Below are positions 1 through 10,894 of a DNA stretch of 64,000 bases, in pieces. Source of the DNA: Methylophilales bacterium HTCC2181 (GTDB lineage: Bacteria; Pseudomonadota; Gammaproteobacteria; Burkholderiales; Methylophilaceae); contig AAUX01000001.1 of NCBI GenBank assembly GCA_000168995.1, positions 186,001-250,000 on the forward strand. Direction: 5' to 3'. Under the pieces are notes generated by a model. That model did not search any database. It saw nothing but the letters and a program-made list of their open reading frames with translations, and had not been told where the DNA came from. How positions within the stretch are numbered: the first letter of the stretch is position 1; each line of letters starts with the position of its first letter. Position numbers and translations under genes: made by a program.

Positions 1-479
1 TTAACGGCAGAATTTTCAAAGACTAATGGGACAACCAGCTCATTATCGTTCATCTGATAGCTGGCTCTCATTGCAGAATATATGTCTTTGTGGCTAGGCA
101 AGTCGCCTCCAAGCAAGCCAGTTTGGGCTACGTAAAGCAAAGGGTTCGCATTGTCGCTCATCATTAAATATGGCGCGCCTTCTCCGTCCTTATGCTTTAA
201 AAGCTCTAAAGATCGAATATCTCCTCCAACATTGCTGATAGAGATATTATATAAATCAGTTGTGACAGTAATATATGGGGTTTGAGCAAGCTGAAAGCCC
301 AAATTTGACGCAGGCATATTGTTAGTTAATTGAGCGCTTGAAGACGGAATACTGGAGTCGGATATTTTTTCAGTCACGCCGACTGTTTCAATGGGTGTTT
401 GCTCTTTTTGCCATGAATCCCACAACAATAGCAGTGAAAAAGAAAAAACAACAAAGAGAATTAAACGTTTAGTTTCCAT
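1..479 (-). CDS. yidC: YidC membrane protein insertase, N-terminal part (cut by window edge)
   Basis: This reading frame is open from a start at 479 down to the window edge, so only about the first 159 residues are present. It begins METKRLILFVVFSFSLLLLW, a short cytoplasmic start followed by one membrane segment, then a Gln/Ser-rich stretch leading into the periplasmic domain, as in gram-negative YidC. The family inserts and folds inner-membrane proteins, alone or with SecYEG. The start lies 9 bases after yidD, in the conserved order rpmH-rnpA-yidD-yidC. The catalytic membrane core is outside the window, so identification rests on the N-terminus and gene order. Confidence 0.9.
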   Translation of the reverse strand, partial: METKRLILFVVFSFSLLLLWDSWQKEQTPIETVGVTEKISDSSIPSSSAQLTNNMPASNLGFQLAQTPYITVTTDLYNISISNVGGDIRSLELLKHKDGEGAPYLMMSDNANPLLYVAQTGLLGGDLPSHKDIYSAMRASYQMNDNELVVPLVFENSAV

Positions 480-488
480 AATATCCTT

Positions 489-704
489 TTATTTTTTTGG
501 CAGAGGGTCTAGGCCTCCAGGAACCCCTGGGCGACACCTCAATAGTCTTTTTATTGCGATCCAGCTACCCTTAAAAAAACCAAAGCTCTCTAAAGCCTCA
601 ATTGTATAGGCGGAACAAGATGGAGTAAACCTGCATTGCGTTCCGAAAAAGGGGCTTAATGCATATTGATATATCTTGATAATGTAAATCACTATAGCCT
701 TCAC
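489..704 (-). CDS. yidD: YidD membrane protein insertion efficiency factor
   Basis: The 71-residue protein has the family signature CRFTPSCSAYTIEAL near residues 24-38 and the later RCRPGVPGGLDPLP block. YidD is a small inner-membrane-associated protein thought to help YidC-dependent insertion. Its start overlaps the end of rnpA by 4 bases, and it is followed by yidC, indicating translational coupling in the rpmH operon. Length and cysteine pattern are normal for the family. Confidence 0.95.
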   Translation of the reverse strand: MKAIVIYIIKIYQYALSPFFGTQCRFTPSCSAYTIEALESFGFFKGSWIAIKRLLRCRPGVPGGLDPLPKK

Positions 705-1033
705 ATTTTTATTCTTTCTAAAAGATCAATCAGCTCGCGTTTAATAAGCTTAAAGTCTGGTCTGTAATAAGTTTTTTTTACTCTAAACACAATATCGACA
801 GAAAGGCTCTTATCGATCTCTCGTTTTATTACTTCTCGGATCGACCGTCTTATATAATTTCTTCTAACTGCCTTTTTTTCCATTTTCTTTGCTACTACAA
901 AGCCTATACGAAAATGGCCTAGGGCGTTGGGGGCATAATGTAAAAAGATGTGTTCGGAGCTTAAACGCTTTCTAAAATTAAAAACGGATGAAAAATCATC
1001 CGCATTTAATAGTTTGTATTCTTTATTCTGCAA
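701..1033 (-). CDS. rnpA: Ribonuclease P protein component
   Basis: This 110-residue basic protein binds the RNase P RNA and helps mature the 5' ends of tRNAs. The family's RNR region is visible as KAVRRNYIRRSIREVIK around residues 53-69. An N-terminal LNADDFSSVFNFRKRLSS segment matches the usual start of RnpA. It lies 13 bases downstream of rpmH and overlaps yidD, as in most bacteria. Length is typical and nothing is missing. Confidence 0.95.
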   Translation of the reverse strand: MQNKEYKLLNADDFSSVFNFRKRLSSEHIFLHYAPNALGHFRIGFVVAKKMEKKAVRRNYIRRSIREVIKREIDKSLSVDIVFRVKKTYYRPDFKLIKRELIDLLERIKM

Positions 1034-1046
1034 TTGAGAACAGTTG

Positions 1047-1181
1047 CTAAATGCCTAGACGCGCTCTTCCTTTAGCCCTTCTTGATGCGATCACAGCTCT
1101 GCCACCTCTAGTTTTCATGCGAACAAGGAACCCATGCGTTCTAGCGCGCTTAATTTTTGATGGTTGATAAGTCCTTTTCAT
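1047..1181 (-). CDS. rpmH: 50S ribosomal protein L34
   Basis: The 44-residue product begins [20 protein letters not shown] and ends [10 protein letters not shown], the standard L34 sequence of the large ribosomal subunit. A longer frame reaches back to 1241, but its first 20 codons run through the promoter and are not L34-like, so the start at 1181 is used. It is the first gene of the leftward rpmH-rnpA-yidD-yidC operon, divergent from dnaA. Confidence 0.97.
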   Translation of the reverse strand: MKRTYQPSKIKRARTHGFLVRMKTRGGRAVIASRRAKGRARLGI

Positions 1182-1212
1182 TGGGTACTCCAGTACAAAT
1201 TTTTGAAGACGA

Positions 1213-1241
1213 ACAATACTCCAGAGTCGCCTTGTTGTCAA
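1213..1241 (-). promoter_or_regulatory. Predicted sigma-70 promoter of rpmH operon
   Basis: Reading leftward, a perfect -35 hexamer TTGACA (1241-1236) is followed after exactly 17 bases by TATTGT (1218-1213), a 4/6 match to the -10 consensus. It lies about 32 bases upstream of the rpmH start. A strong promoter here is expected because rpmH heads a ribosomal/translocation operon. The assignment is from sequence only. Confidence 0.7.
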
Positions 1242-1272
1242 TCAGAGGAGTCATAAATTTATTAAAAACGCC

Positions 1273-1281
1273 TGTGGATAA
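1273..1281 (-). promoter_or_regulatory. DnaA box in the rpmH-dnaA intergenic region
   Basis: The sequence TGTGGATAA is the exact reverse complement of the DnaA box TTATCCACA. It lies 65 bases upstream of the dnaA start, in the AT-rich spacer between divergent rpmH and dnaA. A single strong box here fits autoregulation of dnaA. It may also contribute to origin architecture together with the boxes after dnaA. Confidence 0.75.
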
Positions 1282-1345
1282 CTTTTTAAATTTAGGCTAC
1301 TATAGAAAGCCAAAATAATTAAAAAATTGAAGAGATAATTAGTTA

Positions 1346-2683
1346 ATGACGTCTAAAGAAACATGGGACCTATGTTTAAGTTTTTGTGAAAAAGAGCTTT
1401 CTAAACAACAATATACAACCTGGATAAAGCCTCTTAATGGTGAAATAAATGAGAAGCTTAAACAGCTAGTAATCTCTGCGCCAAACCAGTTTGTTTTACA
1501 GTGGGTAAAAGAAAGGCTTAATGACAAGCTATGCAGCCTACTAAGCGATAACGCCAATATCTCAAGCATTGTTTACACCGTTATTAAAAAAACCAAAGGG
1601 CCTGCTTCGCTTGAAGCTCCAAAGGCTTCAGAAGAGGCTGTACCAAAAACCAAATCGAACAAAACAAACGGACTCAACAAAAGCTTTAACTTTGAAAATT
1701 TTGTGACGGGAAAGGCAAACCAACTAGCTTGTGCTGCAGCAAGACAAATAGCTGAAAAGCCCGGGACCACATACAACCCTTTGTTTATATATGGGGGAGT
1801 GGGTTTAGGTAAAACCCATCTAATGCATGCTATTGGAAACCATCTAAAAGCCATCCAGCCGAATGCCAAGGTGAAATATCTTCATGCAGAAAGATATGTT
1901 CATGATGTTGTTAAAGCATATGAAAATAAAGACTTCGATAGTTTTAAAAAGAATTATCACTCGTTAGATCTTTTATTAATTGACGACATTCAATTTATTG
2001 CAAAAAAAAACCGGACCCAAGAAGAGTTTTTTTACGCTTTCAACACCTTAATTGAAAATAAAAAACAAATAATTATTACCTGTGATAGCTACCCAAAAGA
2101 GATTGTTGGGGTTGATGAACGGCTTAGAACCAGGTTCAGTTGGGGGCTTACTGTTTCAATAGACCCGCCAGAGCTTGAAATGCGTGTTGCTATATTGCTT
2201 AAAAAAGCGTTGGAACATAAAATTAAACTATCGGAGGAGGTTGCTTTTTTTGTTGCCAAACAAATTCGTTCAAACGTAAGGGAGCTTGAAGGGGCGCTTA
2301 ACAGAATTGTTGCTATGTCTAACTTTACAGGAAAACCTATAGACCTTGGTTTAGCTAAAGAGTCGTTGAAAGACTTAATTGCAGTTAGAGGACGCCAAAT
2401 TAGTGTGGAAAATATCCAAAAAACAGTCGCTGACTATTACAAAATTAAAATTTCTGACATACACAGCAAAAAAAGATCACGAAACTTCTCTCGACCTAGA
2501 CAAATTGCAATGAGCCTTACTCGAGAGCTAACAAACCTCAGTTTTCCAGAAATAGCAGAGGCTTTTGGTGGAAGACACCATACAACCGTAATGCATGCTT
2601 GTGATGAAATAGAAAGCCTGAGACTTGGTGACCAAGGTATAGGACAAGATCTGGGATTTTTAACCCAAGTATTAAAAGGATAG
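1346..2683 (+). CDS. dnaA: Chromosomal replication initiator DnaA
   Basis: The 445-residue protein has the four-domain plan of DnaA: an N-terminal helicase-contact domain (about 1-85), a variable linker, and an AAA+ domain from about 110. The AAA+ part has Walker A GGVGLGKTHL and Walker B LLLIDDIQFI. The C-terminal DNA-binding domain carries the signature GGRHHTTVMHACDEI. It binds DnaA boxes and melts oriC to load DnaB. A DnaA box lies upstream, and several more follow the stop codon before dnaN, so the gene is flanked by its own binding sites. Confidence 0.98.
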   Translation: MTSKETWDLCLSFCEKELSKQQYTTWIKPLNGEINEKLKQLVISAPNQFVLQWVKERLNDKLCSLLSDNANISSIVYTVIKKTKGPASLEAPKASEEAVPKTKSNKTNGLNKSFNFENFVTGKANQLACAAARQIAEKPGTTYNPLFIYGGVGLGKTHLMHAIGNHLKAIQPNAKVKYLHAERYVHDVVKAYENKDFDSFKKNYHSLDLLLIDDIQFIAKKNRTQEEFFYAFNTLIENKKQIIITCDSYPKEIVGVDERLRTRFSWGLTVSIDPPELEMRVAILLKKALEHKIKLSEEVAFFVAKQIRSNVRELEGALNRIVAMSNFTGKPIDLGLAKESLKDLIAVRGRQISVENIQKTVADYYKIKISDIHSKKRSRNFSRPRQIAMSLTRELTNLSFPEIAEAFGGRHHTTVMHACDEIESLRLGDQGIGQDLGFLTQVLKG

Positions 2684-2890
2684 TTATGGATAAGTTGTGG
2701 ATACGCTATGAATAGATGCTGGATAAAATAGCTTTCAGGTATAAAAAAAAACTTATGCACAATTCATCCACAAAAAGAAAACAGGTGATCCATAAGATAA
2801 AAAATGCATTAAATGTATGTTTTTAATGGTGCTTTAGACGTAAACTTACAAAAAGACCCTTATTATTATTATTATTAAATATATAAAGAA
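2684..2890 (+). other. Probable chromosomal replication origin (oriC)
   Basis: This 213-base dnaA-dnaN spacer holds a cluster of DnaA-box-like sites. A consensus-fitting TTATGCACA lies at 2753-2761. One-mismatch boxes lie at 2764-2772 (TCATCCACA) and on the opposite strand at 2696-2704 (TGTGGATAC). TTATGGATA at 2684-2692 and a degenerate site near 2718 are weaker. To the right lies a very AT-rich stretch with a three-base periodic run, TATTATTATTATTATTA, at 2861-2877. That run is a candidate unwinding element and resembles the DnaA-trio pattern. Position and content together make this the likely oriC. Confidence 0.75.
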
Positions 2891-2896
2891 GAAACT

Positions 2897-4000
2897 ATGA
2901 ATATAAAGATTAATCGAGATGTCCTTTTAAAACCCCTTTCTAACGTTTCAGGTATTGTAGAAAAAAGGCATGCTTTACCAATACTTTCAAACCTTTTATT
3001 AGAAGGCCAAGACAATAACTCATTAAAATTTACGGCAACGGACCTAGAGGTACAAATTACACTTAATGCTAAAACAGAAGTACCAACAGACTTTTCTATA
3101 ACCATAGCTGCACGAAAATTATTTGATATAACAAGGTCTTTGCCTGAAGGAAGTACAATTGACCTTCAAGTAGAGGAATCAAAAGTGGTATTGAAAGCAG
3201 GAAAAAGTAAATTTAATTTACAAACATTACCAGCAAAAGACTATCCAGTAATGAAGTTAAGTGAAGAGGAAAAAAAGCTGATACGTGTCCCACAAAACCA
3301 GCTTAAAGCAATATTAAAGCAGGTTGATTTCTCAATGGCACAACAAGACATTAGGTATTATTTGAACGGATTGTTATTTGAAGTAGATGGAAAAAAACTC
3401 AACATAGTAGGAACGGATGGACATAGATTAAGCTTTACTTCTTTAGAGCTAAAAGAACCACAAGAAAAATTTCAAACCATTATTCCAAGAAAAACGATCC
3501 TAGAGCTAATAAAGCTTTTAGACGAAACAGCCGAAGAAGTTGAAATTCAACTAACCAAAAATCAAGCCTATTTTAGTTTTCAGGAAATAAATCTGATCAG
3601 CAAGGTTATCGATGGTAAGTTTCCCGATTATCATCGGGTAATCCCTGTGGGACATGAAAATAAGTTTGATATAGACCGAACACAACTGTTACTGTCTATG
3701 CAAAGGGCGTCGATTTTATCAAATGAGAAATATCGAGGAATACGAATGGTAATAGAAAAGTCACAACTAAAATTAATTAGTAATAACAGTGAACAAGAGC
3801 AGGCGGAGGAAGAGCTGGACATAACTTATGATGGCCCCTCTATCGATATAGGCTTTAATGTAACCTATCTAATCGATGTGTTAACAAACATACAAGCAGA
3901 GAAGCTAAGCTTTGCCTTTAATGACTCTTCAAGTAGTTGTTTAATAACCATACCAAAAAACGACGACTACAAGTACGTAGTTATGCCAATGCGAATTTAA
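2897..4000 (+). CDS. dnaN: DNA polymerase III beta sliding clamp
   Basis: The 367-residue protein matches the normal length of the beta clamp and shows the three-fold repeated clamp fold. Recognisable family stretches are the N-terminal RHALPILSNLLLE, the middle GTDGHRLSFTSLEL and the C-terminal end YVVMPMRI. It encircles DNA and tethers polymerase III and other clamp-binding proteins. It follows the probable origin and ends 23 bases before gyrB. No recF lies in the usual place after it. Confidence 0.98.
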   Translation: MNIKINRDVLLKPLSNVSGIVEKRHALPILSNLLLEGQDNNSLKFTATDLEVQITLNAKTEVPTDFSITIAARKLFDITRSLPEGSTIDLQVEESKVVLKAGKSKFNLQTLPAKDYPVMKLSEEEKKLIRVPQNQLKAILKQVDFSMAQQDIRYYLNGLLFEVDGKKLNIVGTDGHRLSFTSLELKEPQEKFQTIIPRKTILELIKLLDETAEEVEIQLTKNQAYFSFQEINLISKVIDGKFPDYHRVIPVGHENKFDIDRTQLLLSMQRASILSNEKYRGIRMVIEKSQLKLISNNSEQEQAEEELDITYDGPSIDIGFNVTYLIDVLTNIQAEKLSFAFNDSSSSCLITIPKNDDYKYVVMPMRI

Positions 4001-4011
4001 TTTAAAAATAA

Positions 4012-6435
<2,424 letters not shown>

Positions 6436-6437
6436 AA

Positions 6438-7331
6438 ATGACCTTAAGCGAACTAAGATTTATTGTTGCTGTAGGCCGAGAAAAAAACTTTAGGAAGGCT
6501 GCTGACAAATGTTTTGTAAGCCAGCCGGCGTTAAGCCTTGCTGTAAAGAAGCTTGAAGATGAATTAGGCATTATACTGTTTGAGAGAAGCAGAACTGATG
6601 TCAGCATTACCCAAGCAGGGCAAGCAATAATTAACCAAGCCATCATTGTTCTTGATGAGGCAGGAAAAATTAAGGAAATGGCCCAGCAAGGTGATGGCCA
6701 GTTAGAAAAGCCCTTTAAATTGGGCCTAATTTATTCAATTGCACCCTACCTCCTCCCGCTAATCATACCTCTACTAAGAAATAGTGCGCCAGATATGCCG
6801 CTTGAAATAGAAGAAAATATTACTAAAAACTTGGAAGAAAAGTTAAAAAAAGGATTCATCGACGCTGCCATTGTAGCTCTGCCTTTTGACATACCTGGAA
6901 TAGAGATTGAGAATCTTTATGAGGAGCCTTTTGTAACGGTTGTTCCGGTTAAACACCCATGGGCACAAAAAAAAACCATTAAAGCAGATCTGTTGGCAAG
7001 TGAAAAAGTTTTACTGTTGGACAACACACATTGTTATAGCAACCAAGTACAAGAAGCCTGCCCAGGACTATTAAAAACCGGAGAAATACAGGGAGGAAAC
7101 TCACTTGAAACTATAAGAAGCATGGTTGCATCAAATCTTGGAATTTCCGTTCTTCCTAAAAGCGCTACTACGCTTCGCCATGTTAACCCTTTGGTCAAGG
7201 TTATTCAGTTTGATAAGCCCATACCTTTTAGAAAGGTAGTTTTAGCCTATAGAAAAAGCAGCGTAAAAAAACAGGCATTGGAAGAGGTGGTAAAATCAAT
7301 AAAAAAAATAAATACTTCAACGTTTAATTAA
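6438..7331 (+). CDS. oxyR: LysR-family peroxide sensor OxyR
   Basis: The 297-residue LysR regulator has an N-terminal helix-turn-helix (FRKAADKCFVSQPALSLAVK, about residues 18-37) and a substrate-binding-like C-terminal domain. Cysteines fall at 199 and 208 in HCYSNQVQEAC, the same numbering and spacing as the peroxide-sensing disulfide pair of Escherichia coli OxyR. That supports OxyR rather than a generic LysR protein. It starts 2 bases after gyrB, an uncommon partner. The transhydrogenase genes follow and could be co-regulated, though no binding site was identified. Confidence 0.85.
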   Translation: MTLSELRFIVAVGREKNFRKAADKCFVSQPALSLAVKKLEDELGIILFERSRTDVSITQAGQAIINQAIIVLDEAGKIKEMAQQGDGQLEKPFKLGLIYSIAPYLLPLIIPLLRNSAPDMPLEIEENITKNLEEKLKKGFIDAAIVALPFDIPGIEIENLYEEPFVTVVPVKHPWAQKKTIKADLLASEKVLLLDNTHCYSNQVQEACPGLLKTGEIQGGNSLETIRSMVASNLGISVLPKSATTLRHVNPLVKVIQFDKPIPFRKVVLAYRKSSVKKQALEEVVKSIKKINTSTFN

Positions 7332-7375
7332 GGTAGGATTATTTAAAATAAATTGTCACATGAGGAAACTCAAAA

Positions 7376-8491
7376 ATGATTATCGGGGTGCTAAAAGAAC
7401 AAAAGCAGTATGAATCTCGGGTGGCAGCAACTCCTGAAACAGTAAAAAAATTAGTATCCTTAGGCCACAAGGTATGGGTCGAAAAAAATGCTGGAGATGC
7501 ATCATCGATTAGCGATAAAGACTATATAGACAGTGGAGCATCAATTACCAAAAGAGAGAAGGCCTTAACAGCAAACCTTGTTCTTTTGGTTAGGCCAATA
7601 GAGGCCCAAGAAATTAAACTCTTAGCGTCATCTCAATACATCCTAGGCCTATTAGAGCCTTTTAATAAAGAACACGCCAAACAAGTGTTGTCAAAAAAAA
7701 TAACTGCTTTTGCATTAGAGGCCTTACCTAGAAACTCAAGAGCGCAATCAATGGATGTACTTTCTTCCCAAGCAAATATTGCTGGATACAAAGCTGTTAT
7801 GTTGGCTGCCGATGTATATAAAAGGTTTATGCCTATGCTTATGACGGCAGCAGGAACAGTAAAAGCAGCTAGAGTAATGGTTTTAGGTGCAGGGGTTGCC
7901 GGACTGCAAGCTATCGCAACTGCAAAAAGGCTTGGCGCGATGGTGGAAGCTTCAGACGTTAGGCCTGCAGTAAAAGAACAAATAGAGTCATTGGGCGCAA
8001 AATACATAGAAGTGCCTTTTGAGACAGAGGAAGAAAAAGAGGCAGCTGGTGGGCAAGGGGGTTATGCAAAAGCGATGCCTAGCAAATGGCTTCAGCGGCA
8101 AACAAAACTAATTGCACAAAAAGCTATCGAGGCAGACATAATTATTACTTCCGCATTAATACCTGGAAGGGAACCACCAATATTATTATTAGAAGAGACA
8201 GTAAAAAAAATGAAGTCAGGAGCAGTTATTGTAGATATGGCGGCCGGAATGGGAAAAGATGGTTCAGGAAATTGCCCTCTTACCCGAGCAAATAAAAATA
8301 TCATGGTTAACAACGTCACAATTATTGGAAAAACCAACCTACCATCCTTATTGAGTGCGGACGCCTCTTCCTTGTATGCTCGCAATATATTTGAATTCAT
8401 CAAGCTTTTAATCAATGATAAGGGCGAGCTCCATGTCAACATGGAGGATGAATTAGTATCTAGCTGTTTAATCAAAGAGGACAAGCAATGA
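7376..8491 (+). CDS. pntAA: NAD(P) transhydrogenase subunit alpha, part 1 (domain I)
   Basis: The 371-residue protein is the NAD(H)-binding domain I of proton-translocating transhydrogenase. It begins [20 protein letters not shown] and contains the Rossmann segment [22 protein letters not shown], with [13 protein letters not shown] after it. It transfers hydride between NADH and NADP+ together with PntB. In Escherichia coli this domain is fused to the membrane part of PntA. Here it is a separate gene overlapping the next by 4 bases, an arrangement common in other proteobacteria. Confidence 0.95.
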   Translation: MIIGVLKEQKQYESRVAATPETVKKLVSLGHKVWVEKNAGDASSISDKDYIDSGASITKREKALTANLVLLVRPIEAQEIKLLASSQYILGLLEPFNKEHAKQVLSKKITAFALEALPRNSRAQSMDVLSSQANIAGYKAVMLAADVYKRFMPMLMTAAGTVKAARVMVLGAGVAGLQAIATAKRLGAMVEASDVRPAVKEQIESLGAKYIEVPFETEEEKEAAGGQGGYAKAMPSKWLQRQTKLIAQKAIEADIIITSALIPGREPPILLLEETVKKMKSGAVIVDMAAGMGKDGSGNCPLTRANKNIMVNNVTIIGKTNLPSLLSADASSLYARNIFEFIKLLINDKGELHVNMEDELVSSCLIKEDKQ

Positions 8492-8817
8492 TTGACCTAA
8501 TAACAATACAAAATATTACGATTTTCGTTTTAGCAATTTTTATTGGGTATCACGTCGTGTGGAATGTAACCTCTGCCTTACATACACCATTGATGTCAGT
8601 AACAAACGCAATTTCTGGCATTGTTATTGTTGGAGCAATATTGCAAGTAGTAGAAATTAACGACACTTTAATAACATTTAGTAGCATTTTAGGTGCATTT
8701 GCAATATTTTTTGCATCGATTAACATTTTTGGAGGATTTTTTGTTACTCAAAGAATGTTAGAGATGTTTAAGAGAAAAACAAATAGCAAAATCAAGGAAT
8801 CTTCTATAGATGATTAG
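8488..8817 (+). CDS. pntAB: NAD(P) transhydrogenase subunit alpha, part 2 (membrane segment)
   Basis: This 109-residue protein has about three membrane helices and the family stretch [26 protein letters not shown]. It forms part of the proton channel (domain II) of transhydrogenase. It overlaps pntAA by 4 bases and pntB by 8 bases, so the three are translationally coupled. Length and sequence are typical of split-alpha systems. Confidence 0.95.
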   Translation: MIDLITIQNITIFVLAIFIGYHVVWNVTSALHTPLMSVTNAISGIVIVGAILQVVEINDTLITFSSILGAFAIFFASINIFGGFFVTQRMLEMFKRKTNSKIKESSIDD

Positions 8818-10177
8818 TGAATCAATGGCAATGTTATTTTATTTAATGTCGGCTATCTTTTTTATTATGGCATTAAGAGGCCTTTCCTCGCCAAACTCTG
8901 CCAGAAGTGGAAACATGTATGGAATGTTTGGAATGGCCATAGCAATTTTTACTACCTTGTGGGTTGGGGACGGTTTAATCCCCAGGTTAATTTTCCTGCC
9001 TCTTATTTTGGGTGCATTCATTGGAATAGTTGCAGCAAAAAAGGTTCAGATGACCAAAATGCCGGAATTAGTAGCACTAATGCATTCTTTTGTTGGGCTG
9101 GCCGCTGTATTAATCGCGTTAGCTGCAGTCTTAAACCCAACAGAAAGCTATACGACAGTGCAGCGCTTTGAGTTATTTATTGGGGCTTTTATTGGGGCTA
9201 TAACTTTTTCAGCTTCTGTTATAGCATTCGGCAAATTATCTGGAAAATTTGGGGCGCATACAATTGTTTTTAAAGGTCAGCATTGGTTGAACTTGGTTCT
9301 GTTTATTGCAATGCTTGCAAGCGGAACATTGTTCTTTCAGACCGAGTCAATTATTGCGTTTATGGCTATGACTGCAATCGCTTTAATTTTGGGAGTTACG
9401 TTAATTATTCCCATTGGAGGAGCTGACATGCCAGTGGTAGTCTCTATGCTTAACAGTTACTCGGGATGGGCTGCGGCAGGCATAGGGTTTACTCTAAACA
9501 ATTCGGTGTTAATAATTGCTGGAGCTTGCGTTGGTTCTTCAGGAGCAATTTTGTCTTATATTATGTGTAAGGCGATGAATCGATCAATAATTTCCGTCAT
9601 GTTGGGGGGTTTTGGAGCTGAAACATCTGTAGATATATCTAATGGTGCAGAAAAATCATATAAGTCAGGATCGACGGATGATGTATCGTACCTAATGTCT
9701 AATGCAGAAAGCATAATTATTGTGCCTGGTTACGGCCTTGCTGTGGCCAGGGCCCAGCATGCTCTCCAGGAACTTACGTCAAAATTAATAGATACAGGCG
9801 TAAAAGTCAGATATGCAATTCACCCTGTAGCTGGAAGGATGCCTGGGCACATGAACGTTTTACTTGCGGAGGCGGATGTCCCCTACGATCAAGTAGTAGA
9901 GATGGATGATATAAATAGTGAATTTAGTCAAACTGATGTTGTATTGGTGGTCGGAGCAAACGACGTTGTTAATCCAGCAGCTAAAACACCAGGTAGTGCT
10001 ATTTATGGTATGCCAATATTAGAGGCTCAAAAGGCTAAGATGATTATTGTAAACAAAAGATCTATGGCCCCAGGATACGCCGGCCTAGACAACGAACTAT
10101 TTTATTTAGACAAAACAATGATGCTTTTTGGCGATGCAAAAAAAGTTATAGAAGATCTTGTAAAGTCGTTAGAATAA
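8810..10177 (+). CDS. pntB: NAD(P) transhydrogenase subunit beta
   Basis: The 455-residue protein has roughly nine membrane helices followed by the NADP(H)-binding domain III. Signature stretches are [20 protein letters not shown] in the membrane part, and [16 protein letters not shown] and [20 protein letters not shown] in the soluble domain. The complex uses the proton gradient to make NADPH from NADH. It is the third gene of the pnt operon, with oxyR just upstream. NADPH supply would serve the Old Yellow Enzyme and glutamate synthase encoded nearby. Confidence 0.97.
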   Translation: MISESMAMLFYLMSAIFFIMALRGLSSPNSARSGNMYGMFGMAIAIFTTLWVGDGLIPRLIFLPLILGAFIGIVAAKKVQMTKMPELVALMHSFVGLAAVLIALAAVLNPTESYTTVQRFELFIGAFIGAITFSASVIAFGKLSGKFGAHTIVFKGQHWLNLVLFIAMLASGTLFFQTESIIAFMAMTAIALILGVTLIIPIGGADMPVVVSMLNSYSGWAAAGIGFTLNNSVLIIAGACVGSSGAILSYIMCKAMNRSIISVMLGGFGAETSVDISNGAEKSYKSGSTDDVSYLMSNAESIIIVPGYGLAVARAQHALQELTSKLIDTGVKVRYAIHPVAGRMPGHMNVLLAEADVPYDQVVEMDDINSEFSQTDVVLVVGANDVVNPAAKTPGSAIYGMPILEAQKAKMIIVNKRSMAPGYAGLDNELFYLDKTMMLFGDAKKVIEDLVKSLE

Positions 10178-10231
10178 ATCCACGCAGCCAGTATTTTTAA
10201 AGTAAGATAAATAAATTATGGCTTATACAAA

Positions 10232-10465
10232 ATGTACGAAAAATTTCTAGTTTATTTTCTTACCCATACAACTGAGTTTGTTATTGGCGCTCTCTCTATA
10301 TCTATAATGATTGTATTTGTCTCAATCGTTTTTGTATTGTTTGATAGACCAGCTTTACGGCAAACTGATGGACATCAAACAATCAAAAAAAAGAAAGAAC
10401 TAAAAATTAAATACAGCAAGGAATTTTTAAGGCGAGTAAAAGGAATAGATCTTGATTTAAAGTGA
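10232..10465 (+). CDS. Small single-span membrane protein, unknown
   Basis: The 77-residue product has one membrane segment (about residues 15-37, rich in Ile/Val/Phe) and a lysine-rich cytoplasmic tail ending RRVKGIDLDLK. It lies 54 bases after pntB on the same strand and could be the last gene of that operon. I do not recognise a family. Reality of the gene is supported by the membrane-protein composition and the absence of a competing frame. Confidence 0.55.
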   Translation: MYEKFLVYFLTHTTEFVIGALSISIMIVFVSIVFVLFDRPALRQTDGHQTIKKKKELKIKYSKEFLRRVKGIDLDLK

Positions 10466-10616
10466 ATGTAGGCCGATCCAAAATCTAAACATTTATAGCT
10501 ATAAAGTTTGAATAAGGAAAAAACAGTAAGACATTAATAAAGCTAACGTCCAAACAATATGAAATAAATTTGTCATATCTAATCATAGCTTTATTAAAAA
10601 AATATGTGGTACTGCG

Positions 10617-10638
10617 AATCATTATCATTATCATTATC
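10617..10638 (+). promoter_or_regulatory. Fur box-like operator
   Basis: The sequence AATCATTATCATTATCATTATC contains repeated ATTATC hexamers. Read on the other strand as GATAATGATAATGATAATG, it matches 16 of 19 bases of the classical Fur consensus GATAATGATAATCATTATC. It lies 257 bases upstream of the ECF sigma gene and just before the structured leader. This suggests iron-dependent repression of that transcript. Fur itself is not in the window. Confidence 0.7.
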
Positions 10639-10654
10639 AACGGAATGAAATAGG

Positions 10655-10760
10655 TGGCTCGCATAACGCTCGAGCCAAGCGGTAATAGGTAATACAGGAG
10701 GAATTACTATTACAACACCAATGACGCAACCAACTCTTCCAAGGTCAGGGCTGAAGAGCC
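10655..10760 (+). ncRNA. Hairpin-rich leader or small RNA downstream of the Fur box
   Basis: Three foldable elements lie in a row. TGGCTCG/CGAGCCA (10655-10661 with 10671-10677) closes a 9-base loop. An 11-pair stem with one bulged G (10682-10693 with 10703-10713) presents ACAGGAGGA in its loop, so a perfect Shine-Dalgarno sequence is displayed there. CTCTTC/GAAGAG (10734-10739 with 10753-10758) follows. GAGCCAA occurs twice (10672 and 10756), so GGCTC at 10656 could pair with either copy, giving alternative folds. It could be a Fur-controlled regulatory leader or a small RNA. No terminator marks an end. Confidence 0.4.
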
Positions 10761-10825
10761 AAATAAATTTAAATAAAAAGCTTTCATTGGCTGAAAAAAT
10801 TCATAGAAATGAAGATGTTTCCTAA
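10721..10825 (+). CDS. Possible 34-residue peptide gene in the leader
   Basis: An ATG at 10721 opens a 34-codon frame ending at TAA 10823-10825. The peptide starts MTQPTLPRSGLKSQ and ends in a charged stretch AEKIHRNEDVS. The nearest Shine-Dalgarno sequence (AGGAGG, 10696-10701) is 19 bases upstream, too far unless the intervening hairpin arm shortens the distance. An in-frame ATT at 10709 would have good spacing but is a very rare start. No family is recognised, and the frame may be fortuitous. Confidence 0.25.
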   Translation: MTQPTLPRSGLKSQINLNKKLSLAEKIHRNEDVS

Positions 10826-10845
10826 CATTAAAAAATTAAAAAAGT

Positions 10846-10872
10846 CCTGACGCTTAGTTAATAGCTATCGTC
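10846..10872 (+). promoter_or_regulatory. Candidate ECF-type promoter upstream of the sigma gene
   Basis: CCTGAC (10846-10851) is followed after exactly 17 bases by CGTC (10869-10872), 22 bases before the sigma start codon. The same two blocks with the same 17-base spacing occur at 12188-12214 before the exported Sel1 gene. Many ECF sigma factors use a -10 element containing CGTC. I infer that this is an autoregulatory promoter. Confidence 0.5.
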
Positions 10873-10894
10873 AATTGTTTAAACAGGGGGACTA

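Larger units (their letters stand above)
10466..10894 (+). other. 429-base non-coding region between the pnt operon and the ECF sigma gene
   Basis: The first 150 bases are AT-rich with no clear signal. The rest holds, in order, a Fur-box-like repeat (10617-10638), a run of hairpins with a buried Shine-Dalgarno sequence (10655-10760), a possible 34-codon frame (10721-10825), and an ECF-type promoter motif (10846-10872). No intrinsic terminator was found before the sigma gene. RNA starting near the Fur box could therefore read into it as a leader. Confidence 0.6.

Noticed and set aside
1573-1869. 98-codon frame opposite dnaA
   Set aside because: Antisense shadow of the highly conserved AAA+ region of dnaA. 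No independent coding features.
2861-2877. TAT repeat as a simple microsatellite
   Set aside because: Its position beside DnaA boxes in the dnaA-dnaN spacer makes an origin unwinding element the better explanation.
7633-8007. 124-codon frame opposite pntAA
   Set aside because: Antisense shadow of a clear gene, with no domain recognised.
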